Assembly (NCBI GenBank): GCA_014338185.1
Contig: QUBV01000001.1
Span: 62,001 to 126,000 of the forward strand
Direction: 5' to 3'
DNA length: 64,000 nucleotides
Source: Lysobacterales bacterium
GTDB lineage: Bacteria > Pseudomonadota > Gammaproteobacteria > Xanthomonadales > Rhodanobacteraceae
Shown piece after piece: positions 54,257-64,000 of this stretch. Positions within the stretch are counted from its first letter, which is position 1, and each line of letters begins with the position of its first letter. The translations under genes and the position numbers were made by a program. Below the pieces are notes generated by a model that worked only from the letters and a program-made list of their open reading frames with translations, was not told the DNA's origin and did no database searches.

Positions 54257-57200
54257 GTTCGCGCCTCAACACTTCCTGCACCTGCCGCAACAGATCGTCT
54301 TCCTGGTAGGGCTTGCCCAGATAACGCTCCACGCCGATTTCGAGCGCACGCTGGCGATGCTTCTCGCCGGTGCGCGAGGTGATCATGATGATCGGGATGC
54401 GGCGCAGGCGGGCGTCGTTGCGCATGTAGGTGGCCAGCTCGTAACCGTCCATGCGCGGCATTTCGATGTCGAGCAGGAGCAGGTCCGGCGTCGTGTCCTG
54501 CAGCTTCTCGACCGCATCCAGGCCGTCCTTGGCGGTGGCGACCTCGTAGTCGGCACGCTCGAGCACGCGCGTGGTGACCTTGCGCATCGTGATCGAGTCG
54601 TCCACCACCATGACCAGCGGCTTGGCCCGCATGGCCACCTGCTCCGGCTCGGCCGGCGCCATGAACGCGGGCATTTCCTCGACGGTGCCTTCCTCGATGC
54701 GCGCGCGCAGCGCGGCAAGGCGGCGCACCAGTGGTGCCAGGTCGAGAATGATCACGACCGAACCATCGCCCATGATGGTCGCGCCGAAGATGCCCGGGAT
54801 CGAACTCAGCTGCGGGCCTACGGACTTGACCACGATTTCGCGCGAACCAACCACGCCATCGATGCGGATGGCCGCGCGCTGGTCACCCGTGCGGGTCATC
54901 AACAGCGGGATCTGGGTGTCGTCGTCGCTGCCATGCGCGCGCGGCAGGCCGAGCAGATGCGGCAGCTCGTAGATCGCGTATTCCTCGCCTGCATACACAT
55001 GGTGCGGGTTGCCAGAGGCCAGGCGCCGCTCAAGGTCCTCGTGCGCGATGCGCGCGACGCCCTGCACCGACGACATCGGGATCGCGTAATGGCTGTCGCC
55101 GCTCTTGATGAGGATGGCCTGGGTGACGGCCAGCGTGAACGGCAGACGCACCGTGAACTGGGTGCCCTTGCCGCGCGTGGAATCGATCGCCAGCGAGCCG
55201 CCCAGCTGCTTGATCTCGTTGTTGACCACGTCCATGCCGACGCCGCGGCCGGCCAGCTGGGTCACGTGCTCGGCGGTGGAGAAACCGGTCTCCAGCACGA
55301 ATCCGTACAGGTCCCGATCCGACAACTGCACATCCGGCGCGAGCAGGCCGCGCTCGATCGCCTTGCGCCGGATCGCCTCGCGGTCCATGCCGCGGCCGTC
55401 GTCGCTGATGCGCAGCACGACTTCGGTCGCCTCGCGGCTGACCGAGATCCCGACCGTGCCCTCGGCGGACTTGCCCGCCGCGATGCGTTCGGCTGGCGGC
55501 TCGATGCCGTGCGCAAGCGCATTGCGCAGCATGTGCTCGAACGGCGCCTTCATGCGCTCGAGCAGGTTGCGGTCCATTTCGCCGTGCGCGCCATCGACCT
55601 TGAGCTGGGCCTGCTTGCCCAGTTCCTGCGCCGCCTGGCGCAGCGTACGGCGCAGGTTCGGCACCATCGACTCGAACGGCACCATGCGCGTGCGCATGAG
55701 GCCTTCCTGCAGTTCCGAGCTCACGCGCGACTGCTGCAGCAGCAGCGTTTCGGCCTGGCGCGCCTGTTCGTCAAGCAGGTTCTGGATCGAGACAAGGTCC
55801 GAGACCGACTCGCTCAAGGCACGCGACAGCTGCTGCAGCTGCGAGAAGCGGTCGAGTTCGAGCGGGTCGAACGTGGTGTCGTTGTCGTGCTGCTCGCGCT
55901 GGTAGCGCGCGATGATCTGGGCCTCCGTCTCGATCTCGAGCTTGCGCAGCTGTTCGCGCAAGCGCGTGACCGTCTGATCCAGTTCGACGAGGTTGGTGCG
56001 GAAACTGGCGACCTGCTGCTCCAGGCGCGAGCGGTAGATCGACACCTCGCCCGCGTTGTTGACCAGCGTATCGAGCAGGTCCGAACGCACGCGGATGACT
56101 TCCTGCGGCGCATGCGGTGCCTCCTCGCGATCCATCGCGGTGAGATGGCGCGGGGCCGGGCGCGCCGGCGCCGGGGCGGACGCGGGCGTCGGCGCCCCTG
56201 TCGCGGCGGCCGGCACCGGCTCTGCCGCCGCCGGTGTCGCGCGTTCTGCTGCTGGCGCTGCCGGCTGCGCAGGACCGGGAATGCCGGCGGGACGCTCGAT
56301 GCCGGGCACGAGATCGTACATGCGGGCGATCGCGTGCAGCGGCATCGCGATCGCGCTGCGCGAGGCCACGCGCTCGACCAGCACGTGCAGGCGGTCGAAG
56401 CCGCGTTCGAGGGTTTCCACCGACGCGCGATCGATGCGCACGCGGCCTTCGCCCAGTGCGTCGACCAGCGATTCCATCGCATGGCTGAGGTCGCCGATCG
56501 GCGCGAGACTGGCCATGCGCGCACCGCCCTTGAGCGTGTGCAGGTCGCGCTGCAGCGCCGAAATGAGTTCGTGGTCGTGCGGGCGCGCGCGCAGCTGCGC
56601 CACCACGCCATCGACATGGTCGAGGATGTCCTCACCCTCGGCGACGAACACATCGAGCAGGTCGTCATCGACATCGGGCAGCACCAGCTGGCCATCCGGC
56701 ATCGGGTCCTCGGCCAGCGGCATCGCTGCCGGACCCGTCAGTTCGGTGCTGACCGGTGCCGGTTCGGCGGCCGGGACCGTCGCGGCCGGCGCCGCGGCAG
56801 TGACGGGCTCGTCGGCACTGGGGCCGATGTCCGCCGCGACCACCTCGGCCGGTTCGACCGCCTCGACCGATTCGACCGGTGCAGCGGTGGGCGCTGCCTC
56901 GATCGGTGCCGTGGCGGCGGACTCGTCGATCAGGCTGGCCAGCTCCGCGTATACCGAATCGGTCGCAGCCGGCTCGCTGCGTTCGGCCGGCGCCGCTGCG
57001 CGCTCGATCTGCGCGTCCACCTCGGCATGCAGCGCCTGCATCGCCGCGGTGGTGTCCTGCCCGGCCTCGGGCGTGGCCGGCGCCGCGGGAATCGCCGCGG
57101 CGGCGGCGGCATCGTCCGCCAGTTCCTCGAACGACAGTTCCACGCCGGACTCGAGTGTGACCTCGGTGAGTTCCTCGCTGACGCCCGAGTCCGACCCGTC

Positions 57201-60200
57201 GCTGTACCAGGGCAACGCCACCTCAGGTTCGGGGACGGTATCGCGCAAGGCCGCGATGCGCGTGGCCAGTTCGCTGGAATCGGGCAACGGACTTTCCTGG
57301 GCCGACAGTCGCCGCATCACCTCGCGCGTGAGCGTGCAGGTCTCGCGCAGCGTATCCAACCCGGCGGCCGGCAAGGGCGCCTTGGCCGCGCGCAGGCGCT
57401 TGAGATAGGTCTCCAGCGGCGCGAGCACATTGTCGAGCGCGGGAATGTCGACCATCGCGACTGCGCCATGGAAGGTGTGCACCGCGCGCAGCAGCGGCTC
57501 GCTGATGTGCGCCGACTGCGGATCGACCTGCTGCAGGTAGTCGTCGATCGCACCGATGTGGGTTGCGACTTCGGTCTGCAGGATGTCGAACAGCACCGGA
57601 TCGATGTTGGGCAGCGGGCTCGCCACCAATGGCGGCGTGGGCACGGGTCCGAATGCCGCGGTCGCCTCGATCGGCTGCACCTGGCTCGGCGGCGCGGCCG
57701 GGCGTGCCACCCGCACGCGACGACGCACGGTGCGACGCACCGTCTGCACGCTCGCGGCCGGCGCCTGCGCAACCCGCGCGTCCTCGCCCGCGGCGAGCCC
57801 ATCGGCCGCGTCCATGATTGCATTGACGCGAAACGCGTTGACCGCATCGCCGCGCAGTGCAGCCAAGAGGTCGCCCACCGATGCGAGCGCGCGCTCGACC
57901 AGGTCGACCACCGCATCGGTCGGCCCGATCGTGCGGTCGAGCACGCGGTTGAGCATGTTCTCGACCTTCCAGCTGAACTCGCCCAAGGTGGCGGCGCCCA
58001 CCAGGCGTCCCGAACCCTTGAGCGTATGGAATGAGCGCCGGATCGGCGTGAGCTGCTCCAGATTGGCCGTATCGGCCTTCCAGCGCGGCAACTGCTCCTT
58101 GAGGTTGCCGATCTCCTCGCCAACTTCCTCGAGGAAGATGTCGCGGATGTCGTCGTCGATCTCGTCACCGACCTTGGAGGCGAAACCCGTCGGCAGCAGT
58201 TCGGCCGCAGCCTCGACCGGCTCTTCGACTTCCTCCTCGACCTCGATCCACTCGCCTTCGTCGGCGTCGGCGGGCGCAGCAGCCTCCGCCCCGGTCTGAG
58301 CCAGGCGCAGGCCGGCCAGGTCCTGCGGCGTGGCTTCGAGCGGGCGCGCCTCGCCGACCACGAGGTCCGCAAGGTCGCTGCCGGGCAGCACGGCCACGTG
58401 CGGCAATGGATGCTCGGACGCGGGTGGCGCGGCGGCTTCGCTCGGGGCCCCGGCGGACAGGTCCGGCGTGTCCACCGCGGGCGGCGCGGCCGCGGGCGGT
58501 GCGGGAGGCTGTGGTGCAAGCGTGGCCGGCGGGATGCTCGCGTAGTTGCTGGTCTGCGCGATGCGCGCCTCGATCGCCGACAACGGCCAGTAACCCAGCG
58601 CCTGCAGGCTGTCGCGCGCGACATCGAGGATCGCCTCGCGATTGCGCCGATGCTCGCGCGTGGCATCCAGGTAGTATTCGATCGCAGCCAACGAGTCGGC
58701 CAGGCGATCCATCTGCTCCGCGGTGGGCACGCGCCGATGCGTGATGAGCTCGATCTGCACGAAGCGCACGATCGCGGTCACCAGCGCACTCGCATCGCCC
58801 AGGTCGAGCATGCGCAGGGCGCCCGAGATCTGCTCGAGCAGTTCGGGGATGCGCTCGACGCGGGCGTGGTCCCACGGCGATTCGACGAACGCGATGATGT
58901 CCTGCTTGGCCTGCTGCAGGTTGACACCGGCCTCGCGCATGAGCGCGTCGAGCACGCGCCGGCTTTCGGCCTTGGGCAGCGTGATCTCGCCGGTGGCCTC
59001 TTCCTCGGGCGCCTCGCCGATGCGATCGATGTGATCGTCGAGCGACGCCTCGACGTACAGCAGCGCGCCGGCCACGTCGAGCAGGCTGCCCTCGTCGATC
59101 GGGCGCTGCGCACGCGCCATCTGTTCCAGCACTTCGCGCTGGTCGTTGACCACGCGCCGCGGCACGCCCAGGCCGAGCATGCCCAGCGTGTCGCCCACGC
59201 GGTTGAGTGATTCGGCCTGGGTTTCCAGTTCCCGCGGATCGGCGCCCTGGCCGCGCAGGAAGATGTCGAGCGATTCCTTGACGCGCAGCAGGTCGTCCTT
59301 GATCGCGCTCGACACGGTATCGAGCAGGGTGCGGTTGCGCCCGGTCATCGAGCCCTGCGCGTGCTCCAGTTCGCTCTGGGTGGGCAGCAGTGCATCGAGC
59401 TGATATGCCGCGCGGATCTGGCCCACGCGCGCCGACCCCACGCCGCCCGACTCGGCCTGGGCGATGTAGTACAGCAGGTTCTTGGTCAGCTCGCGCGGCG
59501 GACGCGCGGCGAACGCCGCCTCGCCACCTTCGGCAAAACGATGGATTTCACGGTCGACACGACCGAGCAGCAGCTTGACCGACACACCCGACTGCAGGCT
59601 GCCATCGGCGACGCAGTCGACGAGCCCTGCCGCGATCCACCACAGGCGCCGCGGCTCGACGCCATGCGACAGGCCACGCAGGCGATCGAGCACTTCGCCC
59701 AATCGGCGCACGTGCTCGGTCGCAGTCTCGTCGCGAAACCATTTCAGCAACGCGGCCTGGAACGCCAGGCGCAGGCGCAAGGTCTGGGTGCGCAGTTCGG
59801 CGGCAGGCAGTTCGCGTGCCGCACCGGCTGCCGCATCAGGCAGCGGCGCCGCAAGATTGGGTGTGAACAGCGCCGATTCGCTCAGCAGGTTTTCGCCGAG
59901 CACCGCGCGCAGGTCGTTGAGCAGCGGCAGCAGGACGATCGGGATGTCCTTGTGGCCGCTCTGCAGTCGCTCGAGGTAGTCGGGCAACTGCACCATGCCG
60001 CGCATGAGCACCGAATAGGCCTCATCGCGCTGGCGCACGCTGTCGGCCACCAGCGCATCGGCGATGCGCTCCATGTTCTCCACGACCATCGCCGCGCCGT
60101 ACAGCTCGACCATGCGCAGCGTGCCCTGCACCTGGTGCAGGTGGCTGGCGCAGTCGCGCAGCGCTTGCGGATGCGTGGGATCCTCGACATGCAGTTCGAG

Positions 60201-60287
60201 GGCCTCGCGCGCCTGGGCGAGCGTGGTATCCAGTGCCGGTTTTACCCAGCTCAGCGCGGTGAACGCACCATCGTCGTAAAGTTTCAT
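54249..60287 (-). CDS. pilL: Pil-Chp hybrid histidine kinase PilL/ChpA
   Basis: This is the central kinase for type IV pilus chemosensing. The 2012-residue product has several Hpt-like domains: H51 (HQVQG), H754 (HTLKG), H937 (HTFHG) and H1250 (HTLKG); H51 and H937 lack the usual Lys of HxxKG. A CheA-type dimerisation, ATPase (N box near residue 1589; DDGRGMD; GRGVGMDVVNN) and CheW domain follow, then a C-terminal receiver with phosphoacceptor Asp1940 (LLLLDIEMPRMDGY). Ala/Pro-rich linkers separate the modules. I use the ATG at 60287 (MKLYDDGAFTAL) with GAGG 8 bases upstream; the frame upstream is GC-rich non-coding. It overlaps chpB by 8 bases. Confidence 0.93.
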   Translation of the reverse strand: MKLYDDGAFTALSWVKPALDTTLAQAREALELHVEDPTHPQALRDCASHLHQVQGTLRMVELYGAAMVVENMERIADALVADSVRQRDEAYSVLMRGMVQLPDYLERLQSGHKDIPIVLLPLLNDLRAVLGENLLSESALFTPNLAAPLPDAAAGAARELPAAELRTQTLRLRLAFQAALLKWFRDETATEHVRRLGEVLDRLRGLSHGVEPRRLWWIAAGLVDCVADGSLQSGVSVKLLLGRVDREIHRFAEGGEAAFAARPPRELTKNLLYYIAQAESGGVGSARVGQIRAAYQLDALLPTQSELEHAQGSMTGRNRTLLDTVSSAIKDDLLRVKESLDIFLRGQGADPRELETQAESLNRVGDTLGMLGLGVPRRVVNDQREVLEQMARAQRPIDEGSLLDVAGALLYVEASLDDHIDRIGEAPEEEATGEITLPKAESRRVLDALMREAGVNLQQAKQDIIAFVESPWDHARVERIPELLEQISGALRMLDLGDASALVTAIVRFVQIELITHRRVPTAEQMDRLADSLAAIEYYLDATREHRRNREAILDVARDSLQALGYWPLSAIEARIAQTSNYASIPPATLAPQPPAPPAAAPPAVDTPDLSAGAPSEAAAPPASEHPLPHVAVLPGSDLADLVVGEARPLEATPQDLAGLRLAQTGAEAAAPADADEGEWIEVEEEVEEPVEAAAELLPTGFASKVGDEIDDDIRDIFLEEVGEEIGNLKEQLPRWKADTANLEQLTPIRRSFHTLKGSGRLVGAATLGEFSWKVENMLNRVLDRTIGPTDAVVDLVERALASVGDLLAALRGDAVNAFRVNAIMDAADGLAAGEDARVAQAPAASVQTVRRTVRRRVRVARPAAPPSQVQPIEATAAFGPVPTPPLVASPLPNIDPVLFDILQTEVATHIGAIDDYLQQVDPQSAHISEPLLRAVHTFHGAVAMVDIPALDNVLAPLETYLKRLRAAKAPLPAAGLDTLRETCTLTREVMRRLSAQESPLPDSSELATRIAALRDTVPEPEVALPWYSDGSDSGVSEELTEVTLESGVELSFEELADDAAAAAAIPAAPATPEAGQDTTAAMQALHAEVDAQIERAAAPAERSEPAATDSVYAELASLIDESAATAPIEAAPTAAPVESVEAVEPAEVVAADIGPSADEPVTAAAPAATVPAAEPAPVSTELTGPAAMPLAEDPMPDGQLVLPDVDDDLLDVFVAEGEDILDHVDGVVAQLRARPHDHELISALQRDLHTLKGGARMASLAPIGDLSHAMESLVDALGEGRVRIDRASVETLERGFDRLHVLVERVASRSAIAMPLHAIARMYDLVPGIERPAGIPGPAQPAAPAAERATPAAAEPVPAAATGAPTPASAPAPARPAPRHLTAMDREEAPHAPQEVIRVRSDLLDTLVNNAGEVSIYRSRLEQQVASFRTNLVELDQTVTRLREQLRKLEIETEAQIIARYQREQHDNDTTFDPLELDRFSQLQQLSRALSESVSDLVSIQNLLDEQARQAETLLLQQSRVSSELQEGLMRTRMVPFESMVPNLRRTLRQAAQELGKQAQLKVDGAHGEMDRNLLERMKAPFEHMLRNALAHGIEPPAERIAAGKSAEGTVGISVSREATEVVLRISDDGRGMDREAIRRKAIERGLLAPDVQLSDRDLYGFVLETGFSTAEHVTQLAGRGVGMDVVNNEIKQLGGSLAIDSTRGKGTQFTVRLPFTLAVTQAILIKSGDSHYAIPMSSVQGVARIAHEDLERRLASGNPHHVYAGEEYAIYELPHLLGLPRAHGSDDDTQIPLLMTRTGDQRAAIRIDGVVGSREIVVKSVGPQLSSIPGIFGATIMGDGSVVIILDLAPLVRRLAALRARIEEGTVEEMPAFMAPAEPEQVAMRAKPLVMVVDDSITMRKVTTRVLERADYEVATAKDGLDAVEKLQDTTPDLLLLDIEMPRMDGYELATYMRNDARLRRIPIIMITSRTGEKHRQRALEIGVERYLGKPYQEDDLLRQVQEVLRRERV

Positions 60288-60387
60288 GTGGTCAACCTCG
60301 ACGGCGTGGCGGCATGCAACGCCGGCGCGCCTTCCCGGCGCGAAGCAGTGGTGCAGCGTGGCGGATGGCGCCTGCTCATCACGATCC

Positions 60388-62424
60388 TCAGCCTGGCAGC
60401 TTGAAGTCGGCGACGGAGCGGCGCAGGTTCGCCGCGAGCTGGGCCAGGTTGCCGATCGATTCGGCGGTCTGGCTCGCACCGACCGAAGTCTGCGAAGTGA
60501 TGTCCTGGATCACGTTCATGGTCGAGGAGATGTTCGAGGCCGCCACCGACTGCTGTCGCGCGGAAGTGGAGATGCCCTGGATGAGCGCCGCCAGGTTGTT
60601 CGACACGTTCTCGATCTCGCCCAGGGCCTGGCCCGCGTCCTCGGCGCGGCGTGCGCCCGAAACCACTTCCGAGGTGGTCTGTTCCATCGAACTGACCGCC
60701 TCGTTGGTGTCGGACTGAATCGTCTGCACCAGCGTTTCGATTCGCTTGGTCGCGCCCGAGGCGCGCTCGGCCAGTCGCTGCACTTCGTCGGCCACCACCG
60801 CGAAGCCGCGGCCCGCCTCACCGGCCGAGGCCGCCTGGATGGCGGCGTTGAGCGCGAGGATGTTGGTCTGTTCGGCGATGTCGTTGATGAGTTCGACGAT
60901 GGAGCCGATTTCCTGCGACGACTCACCCAGGCGCTTGATGCGCTTGGAGGTCTCCTGGATCTGGTCGCGGATCGAGTCCATGCCTTCGATCGTCTGGCGC
61001 ACGACCTGGGCGCCGTTGGCCGCGATCTGCACCGATCGCTGCGCCACGTCGGCGCTCTCGGCCGAGTTCTTCGACACGGTGTCGATCGAGTGCGCCATGT
61101 CATTGATCGCGACCGAGGCCGAGCTGATCTGGCGCGCCTGGTGTTGCGCGGCGTTGGCCAGACTCATCGCGGTCGACTGGGTTTCCTGGGCCGCGGTCGA
61201 CACCTGCACCGCGGTCTCGTTGATCGTGGTCACCAGGCTGCGCAACGCTTCCACCGCGAAGTTGACCGAGTCGGCGATCGCACCGGTGATGTCCTCGGTG
61301 ACGGTGGCCTTGACCGTGAGGTCGCCTTCGGCGAGCGATCCCATTTCGTCGAGCAGGCGCAGAATCGCGTCCTGGTTGCGCTGGTTGAGCTCGTTGGTGG
61401 CCTGCAGGCGCCGGCGCTGTTCGCGGAACAGGTTGAGACCGAGGAACAACAACAGCAGCATCGCCGCCGCAGCGGCGGCGGCACCGATCAGCGGATTGGC
61501 GAGCGGGCGCTTGCTCGACAGGCCATCGACCAGCTGCGCCATGCGCGATGCACCCAGCAGCACGTCCTGGCTGTCGTTGAACGACTTGTCGGCGGCGTCC
61601 TTGGCCACCTGCAGGTTGTTGGCCGAATCGAGGATGGTCTTGATCGGCTCGTTCACCGCGAGCCACTGGGTCGCCACGTCTTCGACGATCTGCTTGGCCG
61701 CCGCGTTGTCGAGCGGCTTGATGTTGAGCTCGGGCGCGCCATTGAGCAGGCCCGCGACCACCGTCTCGTACAGGCGCGAGTCGCGCTGCAGGCCGTCGGC
61801 CGAAGCCTGGGTGTCGGCGCCGCCGGCGAGGATCTTGGTGACGCGGCCGCCCATGCGGTCGGCCAGCTGCATCTGGCGCGAGGTGACGTAGACCTGCGAG
61901 GCGCTCGCGTTACGATCGGTAAGGATGTTGACGACCTCGCTCATGCGCGAGTTGAGCGCGGACAGCTTGTCGGTGAAGTCCTTGGCGCTGGTGTTGGCGC
62001 TGAGAATCACGCTCTTGTTGTCGAGGATGCTCTTGGCGTCCGCGCGCAGCATGCCCCATGCCTTGGTCAAGGCCGCCAGCGTCGGCGCCACGCTCGCCTC
62101 TCCCGTGTAACTGGGCATGCCGCCCAGCTTCTGCTCGCCCTTGTTGAGCGCATCGACATAGGTATCGATGTTCTTGCTGGTGCCTTCCAGTTCCTTGAAC
62201 GCGAGCTCGTTGCCGCCGGCGGCTTCCGCGGCGAACTTGGCCAGCTGCTGCGACGACACCTGGATCTGCGTGGTGTAACTGATCGCCTGCCGGTCCTGGG
62301 CGTTCTTGAAATACAGGAACGCAAACTCCGCGATCGCGACCGCGAACAACAAACCGAGCAGTACGAACAACACCGTGTTGGCGCGTCCGCGATCGGTTCC
62401 TGTCGCACCCATTGTTGTACTCAC
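60388..62424 (-). CDS. pilJ: Methyl-accepting chemotaxis protein PilJ
   Basis: PilJ is the receptor of the Pil-Chp system. The 678-residue product has a first membrane segment near residue 20 ([20 protein letters not shown]), a periplasmic PilJ region, a second segment ([20 protein letters not shown]), a HAMP region and a cytoplasmic signalling coiled coil with the hairpin [20 protein letters not shown], the MCP signature. The GTG at 62424 has an AGGGGGTG box just upstream; an ATG at 62412 is the alternative. It is 52 bases after pilI and 100 bases before pilL. Confidence 0.92.
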   Translation of the reverse strand: MSTTMGATGTDRGRANTVLFVLLGLLFAVAIAEFAFLYFKNAQDRQAISYTTQIQVSSQQLAKFAAEAAGGNELAFKELEGTSKNIDTYVDALNKGEQKLGGMPSYTGEASVAPTLAALTKAWGMLRADAKSILDNKSVILSANTSAKDFTDKLSALNSRMSEVVNILTDRNASASQVYVTSRQMQLADRMGGRVTKILAGGADTQASADGLQRDSRLYETVVAGLLNGAPELNIKPLDNAAAKQIVEDVATQWLAVNEPIKTILDSANNLQVAKDAADKSFNDSQDVLLGASRMAQLVDGLSSKRPLANPLIGAAAAAAAMLLLLFLGLNLFREQRRRLQATNELNQRNQDAILRLLDEMGSLAEGDLTVKATVTEDITGAIADSVNFAVEALRSLVTTINETAVQVSTAAQETQSTAMSLANAAQHQARQISSASVAINDMAHSIDTVSKNSAESADVAQRSVQIAANGAQVVRQTIEGMDSIRDQIQETSKRIKRLGESSQEIGSIVELINDIAEQTNILALNAAIQAASAGEAGRGFAVVADEVQRLAERASGATKRIETLVQTIQSDTNEAVSSMEQTTSEVVSGARRAEDAGQALGEIENVSNNLAALIQGISTSARQQSVAASNISSTMNVIQDITSQTSVGASQTAESIGNLAQLAANLRRSVADFKLPG

Positions 62425-62476
62425 GCTACACCCCCTGTTTCGTCATGCCGCACGTGCGGCGCCGCGGCCAAGCCAA

Positions 62477-63025
62477 TCACGCCGCTGCCTGCTGGAACTG
62501 CGGGCTGCGTACCAGCGCAGCCATGCTGAACAAACCCCACTGCACGTCGCCGAGCTGCACGCTCTCGCCGACGAAATGGCCGTACTGGGCGTCCTCTTCG
62601 CCCACGCTCGCGGCCAGTTGCTCCTCGCTGAAGCTGCGCTGGCCCAGCACCTCGTCCACCAGCAAGCCGACGTTGCCGCCGACCTGGCGCACGATGAGCA
62701 CGCGGGTGCTGTCGCTGGCCTGGCTGCGCACCCCGGACACGAGGTCGCGCAGGTCGACCACGGGCACGAGATTGCCGCGCACATTGGCGATGCCGAGCAG
62801 CCATGCCTTGGCACCGGGCACGCTCGTCAAGGTCGGCAAGGTGAGGATTTCGTTGACCTCGGCGATGCTGCTCACGAAGTGGCGGTCGCCGATCCGGAAG
62901 CCGATGCCGCGCCACAGGCCGGCCGCCTCGATCTGCTCGGGCGCGCCCGCCACATGCGCGAGGCTGCGTTCCTCGTAGGACGCGAGGATCTCGTAGGGCA
63001 TCGCGAACGCGCCATGGCTGTTCAT
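62477..63025 (-). CDS. pilI: CheW-like coupling protein PilI
   Basis: The 182-residue CheW-like product has GIGFRIGDRHFVSSIAEVNE, the CheW motif AWLLGIANVRGNLVPVVDLR and VLIVRQVGGNVGLLVDEVLG. It links PilJ to PilL. The ATG at 63025 (MNSHGAFAMPYEILASYEE) has GGAGGCGG directly upstream. It is 114 bases after pilG, with no pilH in that gap. Confidence 0.9.
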   Translation of the reverse strand: MNSHGAFAMPYEILASYEERSLAHVAGAPEQIEAAGLWRGIGFRIGDRHFVSSIAEVNEILTLPTLTSVPGAKAWLLGIANVRGNLVPVVDLRDLVSGVRSQASDSTRVLIVRQVGGNVGLLVDEVLGQRSFSEEQLAASVGEEDAQYGHFVGESVQLGDVQWGLFSMAALVRSPQFQQAAA

Positions 63026-63139
63026 GCCGCCTCCGCCCGCAGCATGCCGGCGCACCGTGTGCGCGTGGCCGCATTGCATTCAATCTGGATGTACTGCATG
63101 ACCGCCATCTGCTCCCCTTGGTCCAATGGCAATCCCCGC

Positions 63140-63538
63140 TCAGGCCTTGTCGACGTAGCGCCGGATCGCGCCCAGGAGTTCCTCGCGCGTGAACGGCTTG
63201 GTCAGGTACTGCTCCGAGCCGACGATGCGGCCGCGCGCCTTGTCGAACAGGCCGTCCTTGGACGACAGCATGATGACCGGCGTGTGCTTGAACATCTGGT
63301 TGTTCTTGATGAGCGCGCAGGTCTGGTAGCCGTCCAGCCGCGGCATCATGATGTCGACGAAGATGATCTGCGGCTGCTGGTCGGAAATCTTGGCCAGCGC
63401 CTCGAAACCGTCGACCGCGGTGACGACTTCGCAACCTTCCTTGCGCAGCAAGGTTTCGGCCGTGCGGCGGATGGTCTTCGAATCATCGATGACCATGACC
63501 TTGATGCCGCCCAGACCGCCGTCTTTCGTGTCGTCCAC
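63140..63538 (-). CDS. pilG: Response regulator PilG
   Basis: The 132-residue single-domain CheY-like protein closely matches PilG rather than PilH: KVMVIDDSKTIRRTAETLLR, the phosphoacceptor Asp in IIFVDIMMPRLDGYQTCALI, then VIMLSSKDGLFDKARGRIVG and YLTKPFTREELLGAIRR. It controls pilus extension. The GTG at 63538 has GAGG 7 bases upstream. It is the first gene of the Pil-Chp operon and is divergent from gshB. Confidence 0.93.
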   Translation of the reverse strand: MDDTKDGGLGGIKVMVIDDSKTIRRTAETLLRKEGCEVVTAVDGFEALAKISDQQPQIIFVDIMMPRLDGYQTCALIKNNQMFKHTPVIMLSSKDGLFDKARGRIVGSEQYLTKPFTREELLGAIRRYVDKA

Positions 63539-63676
63539 CTGACCCCCTCGCCGCTCACCGAATATCGGGACCGCTTCGCGATCACGCGCGACGCGTCCCC
63601 GTTACCATGCAATTGACATGCCTGCTGCTGCCCCTGCCTGCATCGCGCGCACGGTGCTCCGCAGGACTCGGGTACC

Positions 63677-63706
63677 GTTATCCATCATGCTTGGTGAAGC
63701 TGTCAA
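63677..63706 (-). promoter_or_regulatory. Putative sigma-70 promoter of the Pil-Chp operon
   Basis: A perfect TTGACA (63706-63701) and GATAAC (63682-63677) are separated by 18 bases on the minus strand, about 140 bases before the pilG start. The 388-base region from 63539 to 63926 holds no gene I can support; a TATGCT (63893-63898) could be the -10 for gshB but lacks a -35. Confidence 0.55.
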
Positions 63707-63926
63707 GTTGTAGCGCTAAGTACGTGAAAATCCCCAAGTTGCATGCCTGAGCGAGCCTGTTCCGGCCAGCAAGGTTAATATGCCGCCGCGGCGTGGGCTG
63801 CCGTACCCATCACATTTGTGCAATGCCGGCCGGTGCGCAGGGATGGGCGCAATGTGACGCACCGCCGCAGCATCGAGCAAAGGCCATGCCGGCTATGCTC
63901 GCACCTTGGTGACCCGGAACTGCCGC

Positions 63927-64000
63927 ATGAGCGCAACACTCGTCGTCGTGATGGATCCGATCGAGGCGATCCATCCACGCAAGGACACCACGCTCGCGCT
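63927..64000 (+). CDS. gshB: Glutathione synthetase, first codons (runs off the window)
   Basis: Only 24 codons are inside the window: MSATLVVVMDPIEAIHPRKD then TTLA. This matches the start of glutathione synthetase (VMDPI and the KD(S/T)(S/T) block in E. coli GshB), an ATP-grasp enzyme that joins gamma-glutamylcysteine and glycine. Its position next to pilG is the arrangement I expect in Xanthomonadaceae. The call is based on a short but characteristic stretch. Confidence 0.85.
   Translation, partial: MSATLVVVMDPIEAIHPRKDTTLA

Noticed and set aside
54201-58034. 1277-residue open frame on the plus strand opposite pilL
   Set aside because: Arg/His/Gly-rich product with no motif; it is the antisense shadow of pilL, a common effect of high third-position GC.
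60286-62529. 747-residue open frame on the plus strand opposite pilJ
   Set aside because: Low-complexity Arg/Gly/Leu product overlapping the well-supported pilJ gene.

Overview
This is a chromosomal window from a very GC-rich gammaproteobacterium, most likely in the Lysobacterales (Xanthomonadales). The evidence is a type II secretion operon in the Xanthomonas Xps order (E-F-G-H-I-J-K-L-M-N-D) with a lipoprotein secretin, and a Pil-Chp operon in the order I recall from Xylella (pilG-pilI-pilJ-pilL-chpB-chpC, no pilH) divergent from gshB. I see no rRNA, tRNA, CRISPR array, insertion sequence or prophage. About 65 features are supported, most of them genes in tight, translationally coupled runs.

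Layout. 1-7110: clpB (5' part, with a sigma-32-like promoter), folK, an FAD oxidoreductase, a saccharopine-dehydrogenase-like gene facing a DUF4166-pgeF-rluD run, and bamD. 7085-15103: one long minus-strand run, glyA-nrdR-lipoprotein-ribD-ribE-ribBA-ribH-nusB-thiL-pgpA, covering one-carbon metabolism, ribonucleotide reductase control, riboflavin, thiamine and phosphatidylglycerol. 15193-20464: ettA, pyrF, def and an OPT-family transporter. 20489-26139: a surface-polysaccharide cassette, wzm-wzt-methyltransferase-(PqqD-like plus glycosyltransferase-like protein)-GT2, with coupled or nearly abutting genes. 26601-31623: a periplasmic PpiC-type isomerase and two secreted proteins of unknown function, one with its own clear promoter and terminator. 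31788-43753: the type II secretion operon, ending in a small lipoprotein gene that starts inside gspD. 43977-51840: a membrane protein, purL, two tandem dsbC paralogues, xerD and an RDD-family protein. 51883-63538: the Pil-Chp chemosensory operon that controls type IV pili. 63927-64000: the start of gshB.

Together, much of the window serves the cell envelope: outer-membrane assembly (bamD), polysaccharide export (wzm/wzt), periplasmic folding and disulfide isomerisation (ppiC, dsbC x2), secretion of folded proteins (T2SS), and surface motility control (Pil-Chp). The most unusual items are the 619-residue PqqD-like/glycosyltransferase-like protein, a GspE without the usual tetracysteine motif, a RibBA with a degenerate GTP cyclohydrolase half, tandem DsbC proteins with different active sites (CGYC and CPFC), a ChpB with a roughly 320-residue acidic linker, and the two orphan secreted proteins.
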